Position numbers and translations under genes: made by a program
The notes under the pieces: generated by a model
Told to the model about the DNA's origin: nothing
Databases searched by the model: none
What the model saw: the letters and a program-made list of their open reading frames with translations, nothing else
Part shown: positions 17,597 through 30,200 of the stretch, one piece after another
How positions within the stretch are numbered: the first letter of the stretch is position 1
Layout of the letters: the number at the start of each line of letters is the position of its first letter
NCBI RefSeq assembly: GCF_001189295.1
Contig: NZ_CP012159.1
Location: 1 to 64,000 of the forward strand
Direction of reading: 5' to 3'
Length of the DNA: 64,000 nucleotides
Origin: Chondromyces crocatus
Lineage (GTDB): Bacteria; Myxococcota_A; Polyangia; Polyangiales; Polyangiaceae

Positions 17597-18463
17597 GTGC
17601 CCAGCACCGTCCTCGCCGTCGACGACAGCGTGACCCTTCGCAAAGTGCTCGAAATCACCTTTGCGGGCCCCGAGTTTCGCGTCGTCACGGCGAACAGCCC
17701 CGACGCCGCGCTTCAGAAACTGAAGAGCGACAAGCCCGACGTGGTCATCGCCGACGTCTCCCTGGAGCCGAAGAACGGCTACGACCTCTGCAAGGCCATC
17801 AAGCAAGCCTCTCCAGGGACCCCGGTCCTGATTCTCTCGTCCAAGCAGAACCCGTTCGATCAAGGCAAAGCATCGGCGGCGCAGGCCGACGATCACATCG
17901 ACAAGCCCTTCGACACGCAGATGATGATCGACAAGGTCAAGAAGCTGCTGGGCTCGAAGGGCGAGGCCAAGCCCGCTGCCGCCGCGCCTGCCGAGGCGCC
18001 GGCCCGGGCTCCGGCAGCCGCTCCGGCGGCCGCCGTGGCGCAAGCGCGTAGCCCGGCCGCCGCTCCGGCGGCTTCTCCGGGTGCGGGTGCGACGCCCGGG
18101 AGCCCCCTGGCCCGCGCGAAGACCCTCATCTACACGGCAGGCGCAGGAACGCCGGCGCCTGCGGCCCAGCCTGCACAGGCTCCTGCAGCAAGGACGGCTC
18201 CGGCAGCCGCAGCCGCTCAGGCCCCGGCGCGCCAGGCCGCTCCCGCAGCCGCCGCCGTGGCAGCACCGGTCGCCGCCGTCGCCGCCTCGCTCGCTGGAAA
18301 TGGTCAGCTCACCTCGCGGCTCGAAGGGCTCGGCCTCACGCCTGCCCAGGTCGATGCCGTCGCTGCCATCTCGCGCGACGTGGTCGAGCGGGTCGTCTGG
18401 GAGGTCGTCCCCGTCCTCGCCGAGACGATCATCAAGGAAGAGATCGCGCGGCTCACCAAGTAG
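17597..18463 (+). CDS. Single-domain response regulator with Ala/Pro-rich linker and conserved C-terminal helix
   Basis: The receiver domain (about 1-122) has the acidic pair Asp9-Asp10, the phospho-acceptor Asp53 in VVIADVSLE and the Lys in HIDKPFD. A long low-complexity Ala/Pro segment (about 130-240) follows, then a compact helical end (VVERVVWEVVPVLAETII) that recurs in deltaproteobacterial and myxobacterial regulators and may be a partner-docking helix. There is no DNA-binding or enzymatic output domain, so it probably works by protein interaction. The start was set at GTG 17597, which has an AGAGGAG ribosome site 8 bp upstream and begins right at the receiver fold; a TTG 45 bp upstream is unlikely. 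The gene stands alone. Confidence 0.85.
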   Translation: MPSTVLAVDDSVTLRKVLEITFAGPEFRVVTANSPDAALQKLKSDKPDVVIADVSLEPKNGYDLCKAIKQASPGTPVLILSSKQNPFDQGKASAAQADDHIDKPFDTQMMIDKVKKLLGSKGEAKPAAAAPAEAPARAPAAAPAAAVAQARSPAAAPAASPGAGATPGSPLARAKTLIYTAGAGTPAPAAQPAQAPAARTAPAAAAAQAPARQAAPAAAAVAAPVAAVAASLAGNGQLTSRLEGLGLTPAQVDAVAAISRDVVERVVWEVVPVLAETIIKEEIARLTK

Positions 18464-18630
18464 TCCTCGCCGCTGTCCGGCGGCCACGCCGACCCTTCGC
18501 TCTGCTCCCGTTCAGCCCCGTGGTCCCCAGCTCGCACGAGCCCTGGACGCGACCACGGGCCAGGACGTACACAACGCCCTGCCGGCTTGTCGTCGGCCAC
18601 GCCGCGCTGTGGCAATCTCCCCCGCACCTC

Positions 18631-18682
18631 TCGAGGCGGCACCTGCCGCATCCCCTTCGAGGCGGCACCTGCCGCATCCCCC
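18631..18682. repeat. Perfect-to-near-perfect 26-bp direct repeat abutting the valS start codon
   Basis: Two tandem 26-bp units, TCGAGGCGGCACCTGCCGCA followed by TCCCCT or TCCCCC, occupy the whole stretch just before the valS ATG. They differ at the last base only. No Shine-Dalgarno sequence is visible in or before them. Confidence 0.75.
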
Positions 18683-21472
<2,790 letters not shown>

Positions 21473-21493
21473 GCAGGAACCCTCCCGCCGACC

Positions 21494-24157
21494 ATGAGCG
21501 ACCCGCAGCCCCGAGGCGAGCCGGACGACGAGCGCGCAGCATCTGGCAGCACCGCCCCTGATGAGCCTCGTCTCGTTCCGCTGGGCAACCCGCTCCGGCC
21601 CCGTGGGCTGGTCGCGACGGCGGTGGGGACCCTGCTCGCGTTCTGCATCATGGCGCTCGCCCCTCAGTTCCGCTTCGGGGTCCCCCTCGGCGCCCTGGGG
21701 ATCGCCATCGCCACGCTTGGCGTCCTCGATCTGCTGGGGACCTTCGACGACGCCGACACGGTCCGCCTCGCGGCACGCCGCTCGCTGCGTTCTCTGCTCG
21801 GGCCGCTCGCGCTGCTCGCCATCACGACCACCGAGCTGCTCCTCCTGCTCGGCTTCGCCGTGGATGGTCGCCTCGCGCCAGGGCTCGGCCAGGGCCTGCT
21901 CCGCTCGAGCACGCTCTGGATCCCCCTCGCCTTCCTGGCCACGGTCGTCGCCGCCTACCACGTCGGTGATCGCCTCGGCGTCTACCGCCGTGACGAGCGC
22001 GGGGAGCGACGTCCCCTGTGGCGACGCCATGGCTTCTGGCTGGTCACTGCCGTCACCGCGCTCTACCTGCCCATGCTGGGCAGCCACTCCCTGTCGGATC
22101 CCTGGGAGACGCACTACGGCGAGGTGGCGCGTGAGATGCTGTCGCGCAACGACTGGATCTCGCCGTGGTGGGCGCAGGAGGGGTGGTTCTGGTCGAAGCC
22201 CGTGCTCGGGTTCTGGCTCCAGGCGCTCGCCATGGCCACGCTCGGGGTCCGCTACCAGGCAGGGGCGCTGCTGTCCGCCGCCGAGGAAGGCCGGGAGCCC
22301 TGGCCCGAATGGGCGGTGCGGTTCCCGATCTTCCTGCTCACGCTGATCGCGACCTACCTGCTCTACAAGGCCGTCGCTCGGATCTGGGGGCGGCGCGCCG
22401 GCCTGCTCGGTGGGCTCGTGCTCACGACCATGCCGCAGTGGTTTCTGGTCTCGCACCAGACCATGGCCGACATGCCGTTCGTCGCTTCCATGTCGGCGAC
22501 GATGGCGCTGTTCCTGCTCGGCATCCACGCGGACGAGGCCGAAGAGGTCCGGCTCTACCAGATCGACCTCGGCCCACTGCGCCTGCGCCTCTCGGCGTAC
22601 CATCTGGTGCTCGGCGCGATCATCGCGTGCGCGCTGCCACAGATCCTGTACCTCCTGTCGCGCAACTTCGAGATCCGGCTCCACCCCTTCGATCTCAAGC
22701 TCCACGCCGATCTGTTCAGCTCGGGCTCACCAGGGAACTGCGGCCTGCCGGGCAACGATGCGTGCCGGCCGACGGCCCCCTTGATGAAGGGGCTCCAGCC
22801 AGCGCTGCAGGCGCTGCTCTGGCTCCAGGCGCTGGGCATCGTCCTCTACGTGAGCTGGGGGGAGCGCCGTGTGCAGCGCCTCCTCTTTCTCTCGGCGTGG
22901 TTCTTCGCGGCCCTCGCCACGATGGCCAAGGGACCGGCAGGGTTCGGGCTCCCGGCCCTCTGCGCGCTCGCCTACGTGATCGTCTCCGGCCGCTACCGCG
23001 CGCTCCTCAAGATGGAGATTCCGGCCGGTCTGCTCATCCTGATCAGCATGGCGCTGCCCTGGCTCGTGGCGATGTACGCGCGGCACGGACACCCGTTCAC
23101 CGATCGGCTGCTGGGCCACGACATGTACAAGCGCGCGTTCGCCCACGTTCACGACACGAACGAGGGAGACGACGTGAGCTTCCGCTTCTACCTGTGGCAG
23201 CTCGGCTACGCGATGTTCCCCTGGACGGGACTCGTGCCGGTCGCGCTCACGCGCTGGCTGCGCTTGCGAGAGCGCTCGACCAGCGCCCCCAGCCAGGAAG
23301 GGGGGGACGATGAGGAGGCCACGCGGAGCGACGCATCGATCTTCCTGGCGATGTGGTTCTTCTTCGCCTTCGCGCTCTTCTCGCTGATGCTCACCAAGTT
23401 TCACCACTACATCCTGCCGGCGCTCCCTCCGGCGGCGATGTTGACGGGCGTGCTGCTCGACGACGCGCTCCGCCTTGCGCAGCGCGGTCAAGGGCGCGAT
23501 CGCAGGGCGGACATGGAACGGCTCCTCCTCGGCGCAGCCGCAGTAGGGGGCGCGATCCTCGTCCTGTTCGTCGGCCGAGATCTCGCCATGGCCCGCGAGG
23601 GGCAGCCCAGTCAGGTGCGGCTGCTCCATCTGTTCACGTACAACTACAAGCGCGCTTGGCCGGCGACGCTCGACTTCTCGACGGCGCTCTGGGCTTTCAC
23701 GGTCGCGGCGGCAGCGCTCACACTGCTCTTTGCGATCGCCCGCTGGCGCCGCCACGTGGTCATCGCGCTGACGGGTCTCGCGGCGCTCTTCACGGCGTGG
23801 GGCATCGACGTCTACTTCGTCCGTACATCTCCCCACTGGGGGCAGCGCGAGACGATCCTCGCTTACGTTCGAGCGAACAAAGAAATCCCTGGCCCGATCA
23901 TCGCGTACCAGATGAACTGGAAGGGAGAGAACTTCTACCGAGGAAACAGCATCCCGGCGTTCGTTTCGAGCGGCAAACGGTTTCAGGAGTACATCAACGA
24001 GCAGAAGCGAAAGGGCGTGAAGACCTTCTACTTCGCGACCGAGCATGGTCGCGTCAGCTCACTGTCGAACGAACTCGGCAATCCGCGTGTCCTCGACAGG
24101 CTCACGACGCCCGAACTGAACAACAAATTCCTGCTCGTTCGCGCTCGCTTCGAGTGA
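21494..24157 (+). CDS. GT39/ArnT-like membrane glycosyltransferase
   Basis: This is an 887-residue polytopic protein of the ArnT/PMT clan, which moves sugars from polyprenyl-phosphate donors onto lipids or proteins at the outer face of the inner membrane. After two N-terminal hydrophobic segments the characteristic first periplasmic loop appears: LSDPWETHYGEVAREML with the acidic Asp/Glu pair, then WWAQEGWFWSKPVLGFWLQ. More than ten hydrophobic helices follow, then a soluble C-terminal part (about 790-887) with ENFYRGNSIPAF. The acceptor is unknown; lipid A-type or protein glycosylation are both possible. It lies 21 bp after valS, so it may be co-transcribed, though no functional link is evident. 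Confidence 0.85.
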   Translation: MSDPQPRGEPDDERAASGSTAPDEPRLVPLGNPLRPRGLVATAVGTLLAFCIMALAPQFRFGVPLGALGIAIATLGVLDLLGTFDDADTVRLAARRSLRSLLGPLALLAITTTELLLLLGFAVDGRLAPGLGQGLLRSSTLWIPLAFLATVVAAYHVGDRLGVYRRDERGERRPLWRRHGFWLVTAVTALYLPMLGSHSLSDPWETHYGEVAREMLSRNDWISPWWAQEGWFWSKPVLGFWLQALAMATLGVRYQAGALLSAAEEGREPWPEWAVRFPIFLLTLIATYLLYKAVARIWGRRAGLLGGLVLTTMPQWFLVSHQTMADMPFVASMSATMALFLLGIHADEAEEVRLYQIDLGPLRLRLSAYHLVLGAIIACALPQILYLLSRNFEIRLHPFDLKLHADLFSSGSPGNCGLPGNDACRPTAPLMKGLQPALQALLWLQALGIVLYVSWGERRVQRLLFLSAWFFAALATMAKGPAGFGLPALCALAYVIVSGRYRALLKMEIPAGLLILISMALPWLVAMYARHGHPFTDRLLGHDMYKRAFAHVHDTNEGDDVSFRFYLWQLGYAMFPWTGLVPVALTRWLRLRERSTSAPSQEGGDDEEATRSDASIFLAMWFFFAFALFSLMLTKFHHYILPALPPAAMLTGVLLDDALRLAQRGQGRDRRADMERLLLGAAAVGGAILVLFVGRDLAMAREGQPSQVRLLHLFTYNYKRAWPATLDFSTALWAFTVAAAALTLLFAIARWRRHVVIALTGLAALFTAWGIDVYFVRTSPHWGQRETILAYVRANKEIPGPIIAYQMNWKGENFYRGNSIPAFVSSGKRFQEYINEQKRKGVKTFYFATEHGRVSSLSNELGNPRVLDRLTTPELNNKFLLVRARFE

Positions 24158-24230
24158 GTGGCGAGCGCGACCCAGTGCGCTGTCGTCGGCGCTGATGTGC
24201 GCGCAGTGTGTCCGCGTTGCGCGCGCTCGC

Positions 24231-24253
24231 ATGATGCAAAACATGCAATCATG
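24231..24253. promoter_or_regulatory. AT-rich imperfect palindrome upstream of the NRPS gene
   Basis: The stretch ATGATGC-AAAACAT-GCAATCAT forms an imperfect inverted repeat in a local AT-rich patch, 11 bp before the NRPS start codon and in the only gap (107 bp) before the biosynthetic genes. It could be an operator, but the protein that would bind it is unknown. Confidence 0.35.
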
Positions 24254-24264
24254 TCAGTGGCGCC

Positions 24265-27200
24265 ATGCAGGATTGGTTATTTGCTCCAAATCAGGCCGAC
24301 AACGAAACATCAGATTCATGGAGCGACGCGACGCAGCTCCATGCCCTCGTCGAAGCGCAGCGCTTACGAACGCCCGATGCGATCGCCATCCGTAACCGTG
24401 GGCGTTCCATCTCGTATGCGGAGCTGTCTCGTCGCAGCAATCAGCTCGCGTGGTATCTGCGTGCCCGGGGCGTCGGGCTCGAGACCAGGGTGGGGCTCTG
24501 CTGCAATCGTGGCGTCGACCTCATCGTCGCGCTCCTCGGCATTCTGAAATCAGGCGGTGCTTACGTCCCGCTCGATCCATCCTATCCTCGCCCGTGGACC
24601 GAGCGTGTCCTGGCGGATGCGCATGCCGCGGTGATCCTCACCGAGAGTGCCCTCGAGGGGAGGCTCCCGACGAGCAATGCCATCGTGCTGCGGGTCGACG
24701 CAGACGCGGCAGCGATCGAGGCACAGCCAGACACACCGCTGCCCCCGTTGGCTTCGGATCACGCGCTCGCTTACGTGCTCTACACGTCGGGCTCCACGGG
24801 CGCCCCCAAGGGCGTCGCCATCGAGCACGGCACGGCGGTGCGGCTCATCCGGTGGGCGGCGACGGTGTTCTCGGACGAAGACCTCGCAGGGGTGCTGTTC
24901 GCCACCTCGGTGTGCTTCGATCTCTCGGTCTTCGAGGTGTTCGCGCCGCTCTCCCGTGGAGGCACGTTGATCGTGGCGCCCGACGCGCTGCACTTGCCAG
25001 TGCTCCCGGAGACCTCGCTGGTGACCCTGGTGAACACGGTGCCGACGGCGATGACCGAACTCACCCGCCGTGGCGGTGTCCCCTCCTCGGTGCGGGTCGT
25101 GTGCCTCGCGGGCGAGCCTCTCCAGGGCCGGCTGGCCCGCGACGTCTATGCGATCCCCACCGTGCAGCGGGTGCTGAACCTCTACGGACCCACCGAGTTC
25201 ACCACCTATGCCACGAGCCTCGAGGTCCCTCGTGACGTCACGGGCGCGGTCTCCATCGGGGCGCCACTTCCCCATGCGCACGCGCGGATCCTCGATGCAC
25301 GGCTCACGCCGGTGCCGGCCGGCGAGGAAGGCGATCTGTACCTCGGCGGAGACGGACATGCGCGCGCTTACCTCGATCAGCCAGGCCTCAGCGCGGAGCG
25401 GTTCGTTCCGGATCCGCATGCGACGACCCCTGGCGCCAGGCTGTACCGGACGGGGGATCGGGCCAGGCAGCGAGACGATGGCACCCTGGATTTCCTCGGC
25501 CGCTCCGACGATCAGGTGAAGGTCCGCGGCTTCCGGATCGAGCCTGGAGAGGTCGAGGCCATCCTCGCCGATCACCCGGGCGTCGTGCAGGCGGCCATCA
25601 TTGCCCGAGGAGAGGTGGGCGCGGAGCGACACCTCTTCGCCTACGTGGTGCCGCGGCCGAGCCTCACGCGCGATGCACGCGGCATCCAGGAGCTGCGGCA
25701 GTTCCTCCAGCAGCGCCTTCCCCGCTTCATGCTCCCGACACAGTTCATCTGGATGGATGGGCTGCCGCAGACGCCCAGCGGAAAGACAGACCGGCGCAGC
25801 CTCCCCGAACCGAACCGACTCGCCCCCCGCTCGCTCCGGGCGCTCCTTCCTCCCCGGGACGACGACGAGGAGCAGATCCTCGACGTCTTTCGAGAGGCGC
25901 TCGCCATCGAGCTGGGCGTCACCGACGACTTCTTCGCGCTGGGCGGTGACTCGCTCTGCGGGATGCAGGTCATCGCGCGCGCCCGCGGCATCTTCGGGGT
26001 CGACCTCCCGTCCGGCGTGCTGTTCGAGGCACCGACCGTCGAGGCACTCGTGGCGCGGGCTCGTGCAGCGCGATCCCGTACGGCCGCTCCTCTCTCCCCC
26101 ATCGCGCCCCAGGACACACAGAAGCTCGCCCCGCTGTCCTTCGCGCAGCACCGGCTGTGGCTCCATCACCAGCGCCACCCGGAAAGCACCGCCTATCACC
26201 TACCAGCGCTGTTGCGCTTGCGTGGTCCCCTCGATCGGCGCGTGCTCGAGCGCGCGCTCACGGCGCTCGTCGACCGGCATGCGTCGCTGCGCACCCGGTA
26301 CGTCACGGAGGAGGGAGAGCCATGCCAGCAGCCCGATCCGCCACGGCTCGCGGCGCACACGCAGTCCTTCGGGCTCGACGATCTGTCGCAGGTCGGCACC
26401 GGAGAGCGTGAAGCACGCCTCGCCGCGCTCGTCGCCGAAGAGAACGCACGCCCCTTCGATCTGGAGCAAGGTCCCGTGCTGCGCGCGCGCCTCGTCCGTC
26501 TGGACGAGGAGGAGCACGCCCTGCTCCTGATCGTGCATCACATCGCCGCCGATGGCTGGTCTCTCGGTGTCCTCACCCGGGAGTTCTGCGCGCTGTACGA
26601 GGCGGTACGGCATGCGCCTCCGGCGATGGGAAGCGTCTCCGAGGGACGGCTCGACCTCCTCCCCCCCCTGCTCGTGCAGTATTCCGACTTCGCGCGCTGG
26701 CAGCGGCAGTGCTTGAACGCCGCAACGATCGAGGAGCTGCTCGCCTCGGCGCGCCGCGCGCTCGACGAGGCCCCGCGCAAGCTCAGGCTCCCCACGGACC
26801 GACCCCATGGGGCGGCCTCGGAGGGGCCGAGTGGTCGTGTGCCGCTCCACCTGGAGCGGTCCACGGTCACGTCGCTCGTCGCCCTGGGACGCGAGGAAGG
26901 GGCGACGTTGTTCATGACACTCCTCGCGGGGCTCTCCGCAGTGCTCCATCCGTGGACGGGTCAGGACGACTTCCTCCTGGGCGTCCCCTTCGCCGGGCGC
27001 TCCCACCATGCTCTCGAAGGCCTGATCGGGTTCTTCGCCAACACCCTCGTCGTGCGCGCGCAAACGGGTGGGGATCCGACGTTCCGCGCGCTGGTGGCGC
27101 GGGCGCGCAGCTGGGCGCTCGGTGCCTATGCGCGGGAAGATCTTCCCTTCGAGCAGCTCGCAGGCGCCCTGGACTCCGAGCGCTCCCCGGGGCGACATCC

Positions 27201-30200
27201 CCTGGTCCAGGCGCTCCTCGCGCTCCAGGTCGCGCCCACGAGCTGCGCTCTCTCGGGTGGGCTCACGGTGTCACTCGAAGAGCTGGACCCGGGCGCACTC
27301 TTCATCGATCTGGCCGTGGAGCTCTGGCCCGACCAAGGGGGACTCACCGGCGCCGTCCGTTACCGGCGTGATCTCTTCGACGAGGACCGCATCGCTCACC
27401 TCGCCGAGCGGCTGGTCGCGCTGCTGGAGCACGCGAGCCGTGCTCCGGATGCCTCGCTCTCCACGCTCGCGCCCTGGGCCGAGGACGCATGGCGGGCGCT
27501 CGATGCGCAACGCGCCGAGCTCGACCTCATCGCCACTTCCTTGCTGACGGATCCGATGGTGGAGGATTGCGCGGTCCGTGTGCGCGCGGAGGGTCAGCGC
27601 GTCGCTCACGTGGTCGCCCCGAGAGAGCCCTCGTCGGCGCGGCTCGGCGCTCGGCTCGCACAGCGCATTCCTGCTCGTCTCCTCCCGGTGACGTGCTCGC
27701 TGGTGACCAGCTTACCCCGCACGAGCGCTGGCCGACTCGACGAGGAAGCACTGGAACGGCTCCCTGTGCTCGACGAGGAGCTGGCCCAGCGCTGGGAAGC
27801 GCACCTGCGATCGCTTCCTGGTGTCGACAACGCCGTCGTCCTCGTCCGCAACGTCCCCCCCCCCTTCCCCCTGCTCCACCTGAGCGACGTGCTGCCCGGC
27901 TGGACCCGGAGCGGCACCGCGCCCACCACCTCGACGCTGGTCGAGGCCGAGACCGCGGCCCCCATCACACCCTCCACGCCAGCGACGCCGCCCGCCTTCG
28001 TCGACGGCGGGCCGCTCCTGCTGAGGGGCGACGAGCCCGCAACGCTCGTGGAGGCCGTGCTCCGCATCGCGGGCCATCCCGATCGAGGCATCGTGATGGT
28101 CGATCGCCGTGGCGAGACGCACCAGAGCTACGCCCAGCTGCTCGAACGCGCCCGCAAGCTCCTCGCCGGCCTGCAGGGAGCCGGGCTCCGACCCGGCGAC
28201 AAGGTGATCTTCCAGATCGACGGCATGGAAGAGCAGTTCGTTGCGTTCTGGGCCTGCCTCCTCGGGGGGATCGCGCCGGTCATCGTCACGGTCCCAGCGT
28301 CCTACGAGACCCGCAGCGCCGTCCTCGGCAAGCTGCGCGACGGGTGGCTGCGCCTCGGGCGGCCTCTTCTCCTCGCCAGCGACAGGCTCGCCGAGAGCCT
28401 GTCCTCGATGCGCGAGGCACTGGGCATGGACGGCCTCCGGATCACCGCGCTCGGCTCGCTGTGGGGGAGCGCGTCTTCCGCCCGCATCCACGTGGGGCGC
28501 CCGGACGACATTGCCTTCCTCCAGCTCAGCTCCGGGAGCACCGGGGCCTGCAAGGCCATCCCGGAGACCCACCGCGCCGTCCTGCGCCACGCCCAGGGAG
28601 CGCGTCAGTTCCACGGCTACCGCACCGACGATGTCTTCCTGAACTGGCTCCCTCTCGATCACGTCGGCGCGCTGCTGATGTTTCACTCGGCCGCCATCTG
28701 CGTCGGTTGCAGCCAGGTGCAGGTCCACCCCGACGTCATCGCCGCCGACCCCTCGACGTGGCTCGATCTCATGGACGCTCACCGGGCGACGCGCACCTGG
28801 TCTCCGAACTTCGGCTACAAACTGGTCGTGGAGGCGCTCCGGGACCGCCCGAGAGGTGCGTGGGATCTCTCGTGCGTGCGGAGCTTCTTCAACGGGGGTG
28901 AGCAAGCCACGCTGCCGGTGATCCGGGACTTCCTGCAGCTCCTCGCCCCCTTCGGCGTCACGCCTTCCGCGATGTGTCCCGTCTTCGGCATGGCCGAGAC
29001 GGCGACGGGCGTGGCGTTCTGCGACGGGTTCGATCTGGAGCGCTGCGTGCACCACGTCGCGCCGCCTGCGCGCTACGGCGCGCTCGTCGACCGACCGGCT
29101 GGAACGCCGGGGACGACGGCCTTCGTCGAGCTGGGTGCGCCGCTGCCGGGCGCCCAGCTCCGGATCGTCGATGGCGAGGGCCGCGTCCTGCCCGAAGGCT
29201 TCGTCGGTCGGCTCCAGATCCGAGGCGAGGTGGTCCTGACTGGCTACCTGAACGATCCCCGCGCGACCGCGGAGGCCCTCGTGGAAGACGGGTGGCTCGA
29301 CACCGGGGACCTCGGCTTTCTGCGCCACGGGCGGCTCACGCTCACCGGCCGCGAGAAGGACATGATCATCGTCCGTGGCGCGAACGTCTTCTGCCACGAG
29401 GTCGAGGATCTCGTCGGCGCGGTGCAGGGCGTCGAACCCGGGTATGTCGCGGCGTGCGGCGTCGACGAGCCCGAGCAAGGGACGGAGGGGCTCGCGGTGT
29501 TCTTCGTCCCGCGCGACCCCAGCGCCGGCAGCGCGACGCCGATCGCGCAGGCCGTCCGCGCCGAGGTCACGTCACGGCTCGGGGTGAGCCCCACCTGCGT
29601 GATCCCCATCGCGCCCCACGAGCTGCCGAGGACGACGAGCGGGAAGATCCAGCGCGCCCAGCTCAAGCGCGCGCTGGCTGCTGGTCACTTCGACGCCATC
29701 TTGCGAGAGATGGAGCTGGAACTCGGAGGGGCCGCCACCATCCCGGCCTGGTTCCACCGCCGCACCTTCGTTCGCGAGGAGCCATGCCTCCTCGCGCCGG
29801 AGCGCCGCGGCGCCTGCCTCGTCTTCCTCGACGCGCACGGCCTGGGGGACGCGCTCGTCACGGCGCTCTCTCCCTCGGGGAGGCGGCTGATCCGCGTCGA
29901 GCCGGGGGACGCATTCGCTCGCCTCGGCGAGGACCACTACCGCATCGCCCCGCATCGCTCGGAGGATTACCAGCGGCTCCGCGACGTGCTTTTCCGAGGA
30001 ACCGTCGACGTGCTCGACGAGATCGTCCACCTCTGGACGTACGGCCCCGCCGCGCCGTGGCCGCCGTCGCCTGCGGTCGTGGCCCGGGAGAGCGCCCTCG
30101 GCGTCACCAGCGTGCTCCTCCTGGCGCAGGCACTCCTCGCCCGGCCATCTCTCGACGATCCGCTGCGCCTGCTCGTGGTGTCGAGCCACGCGCAACCCGT

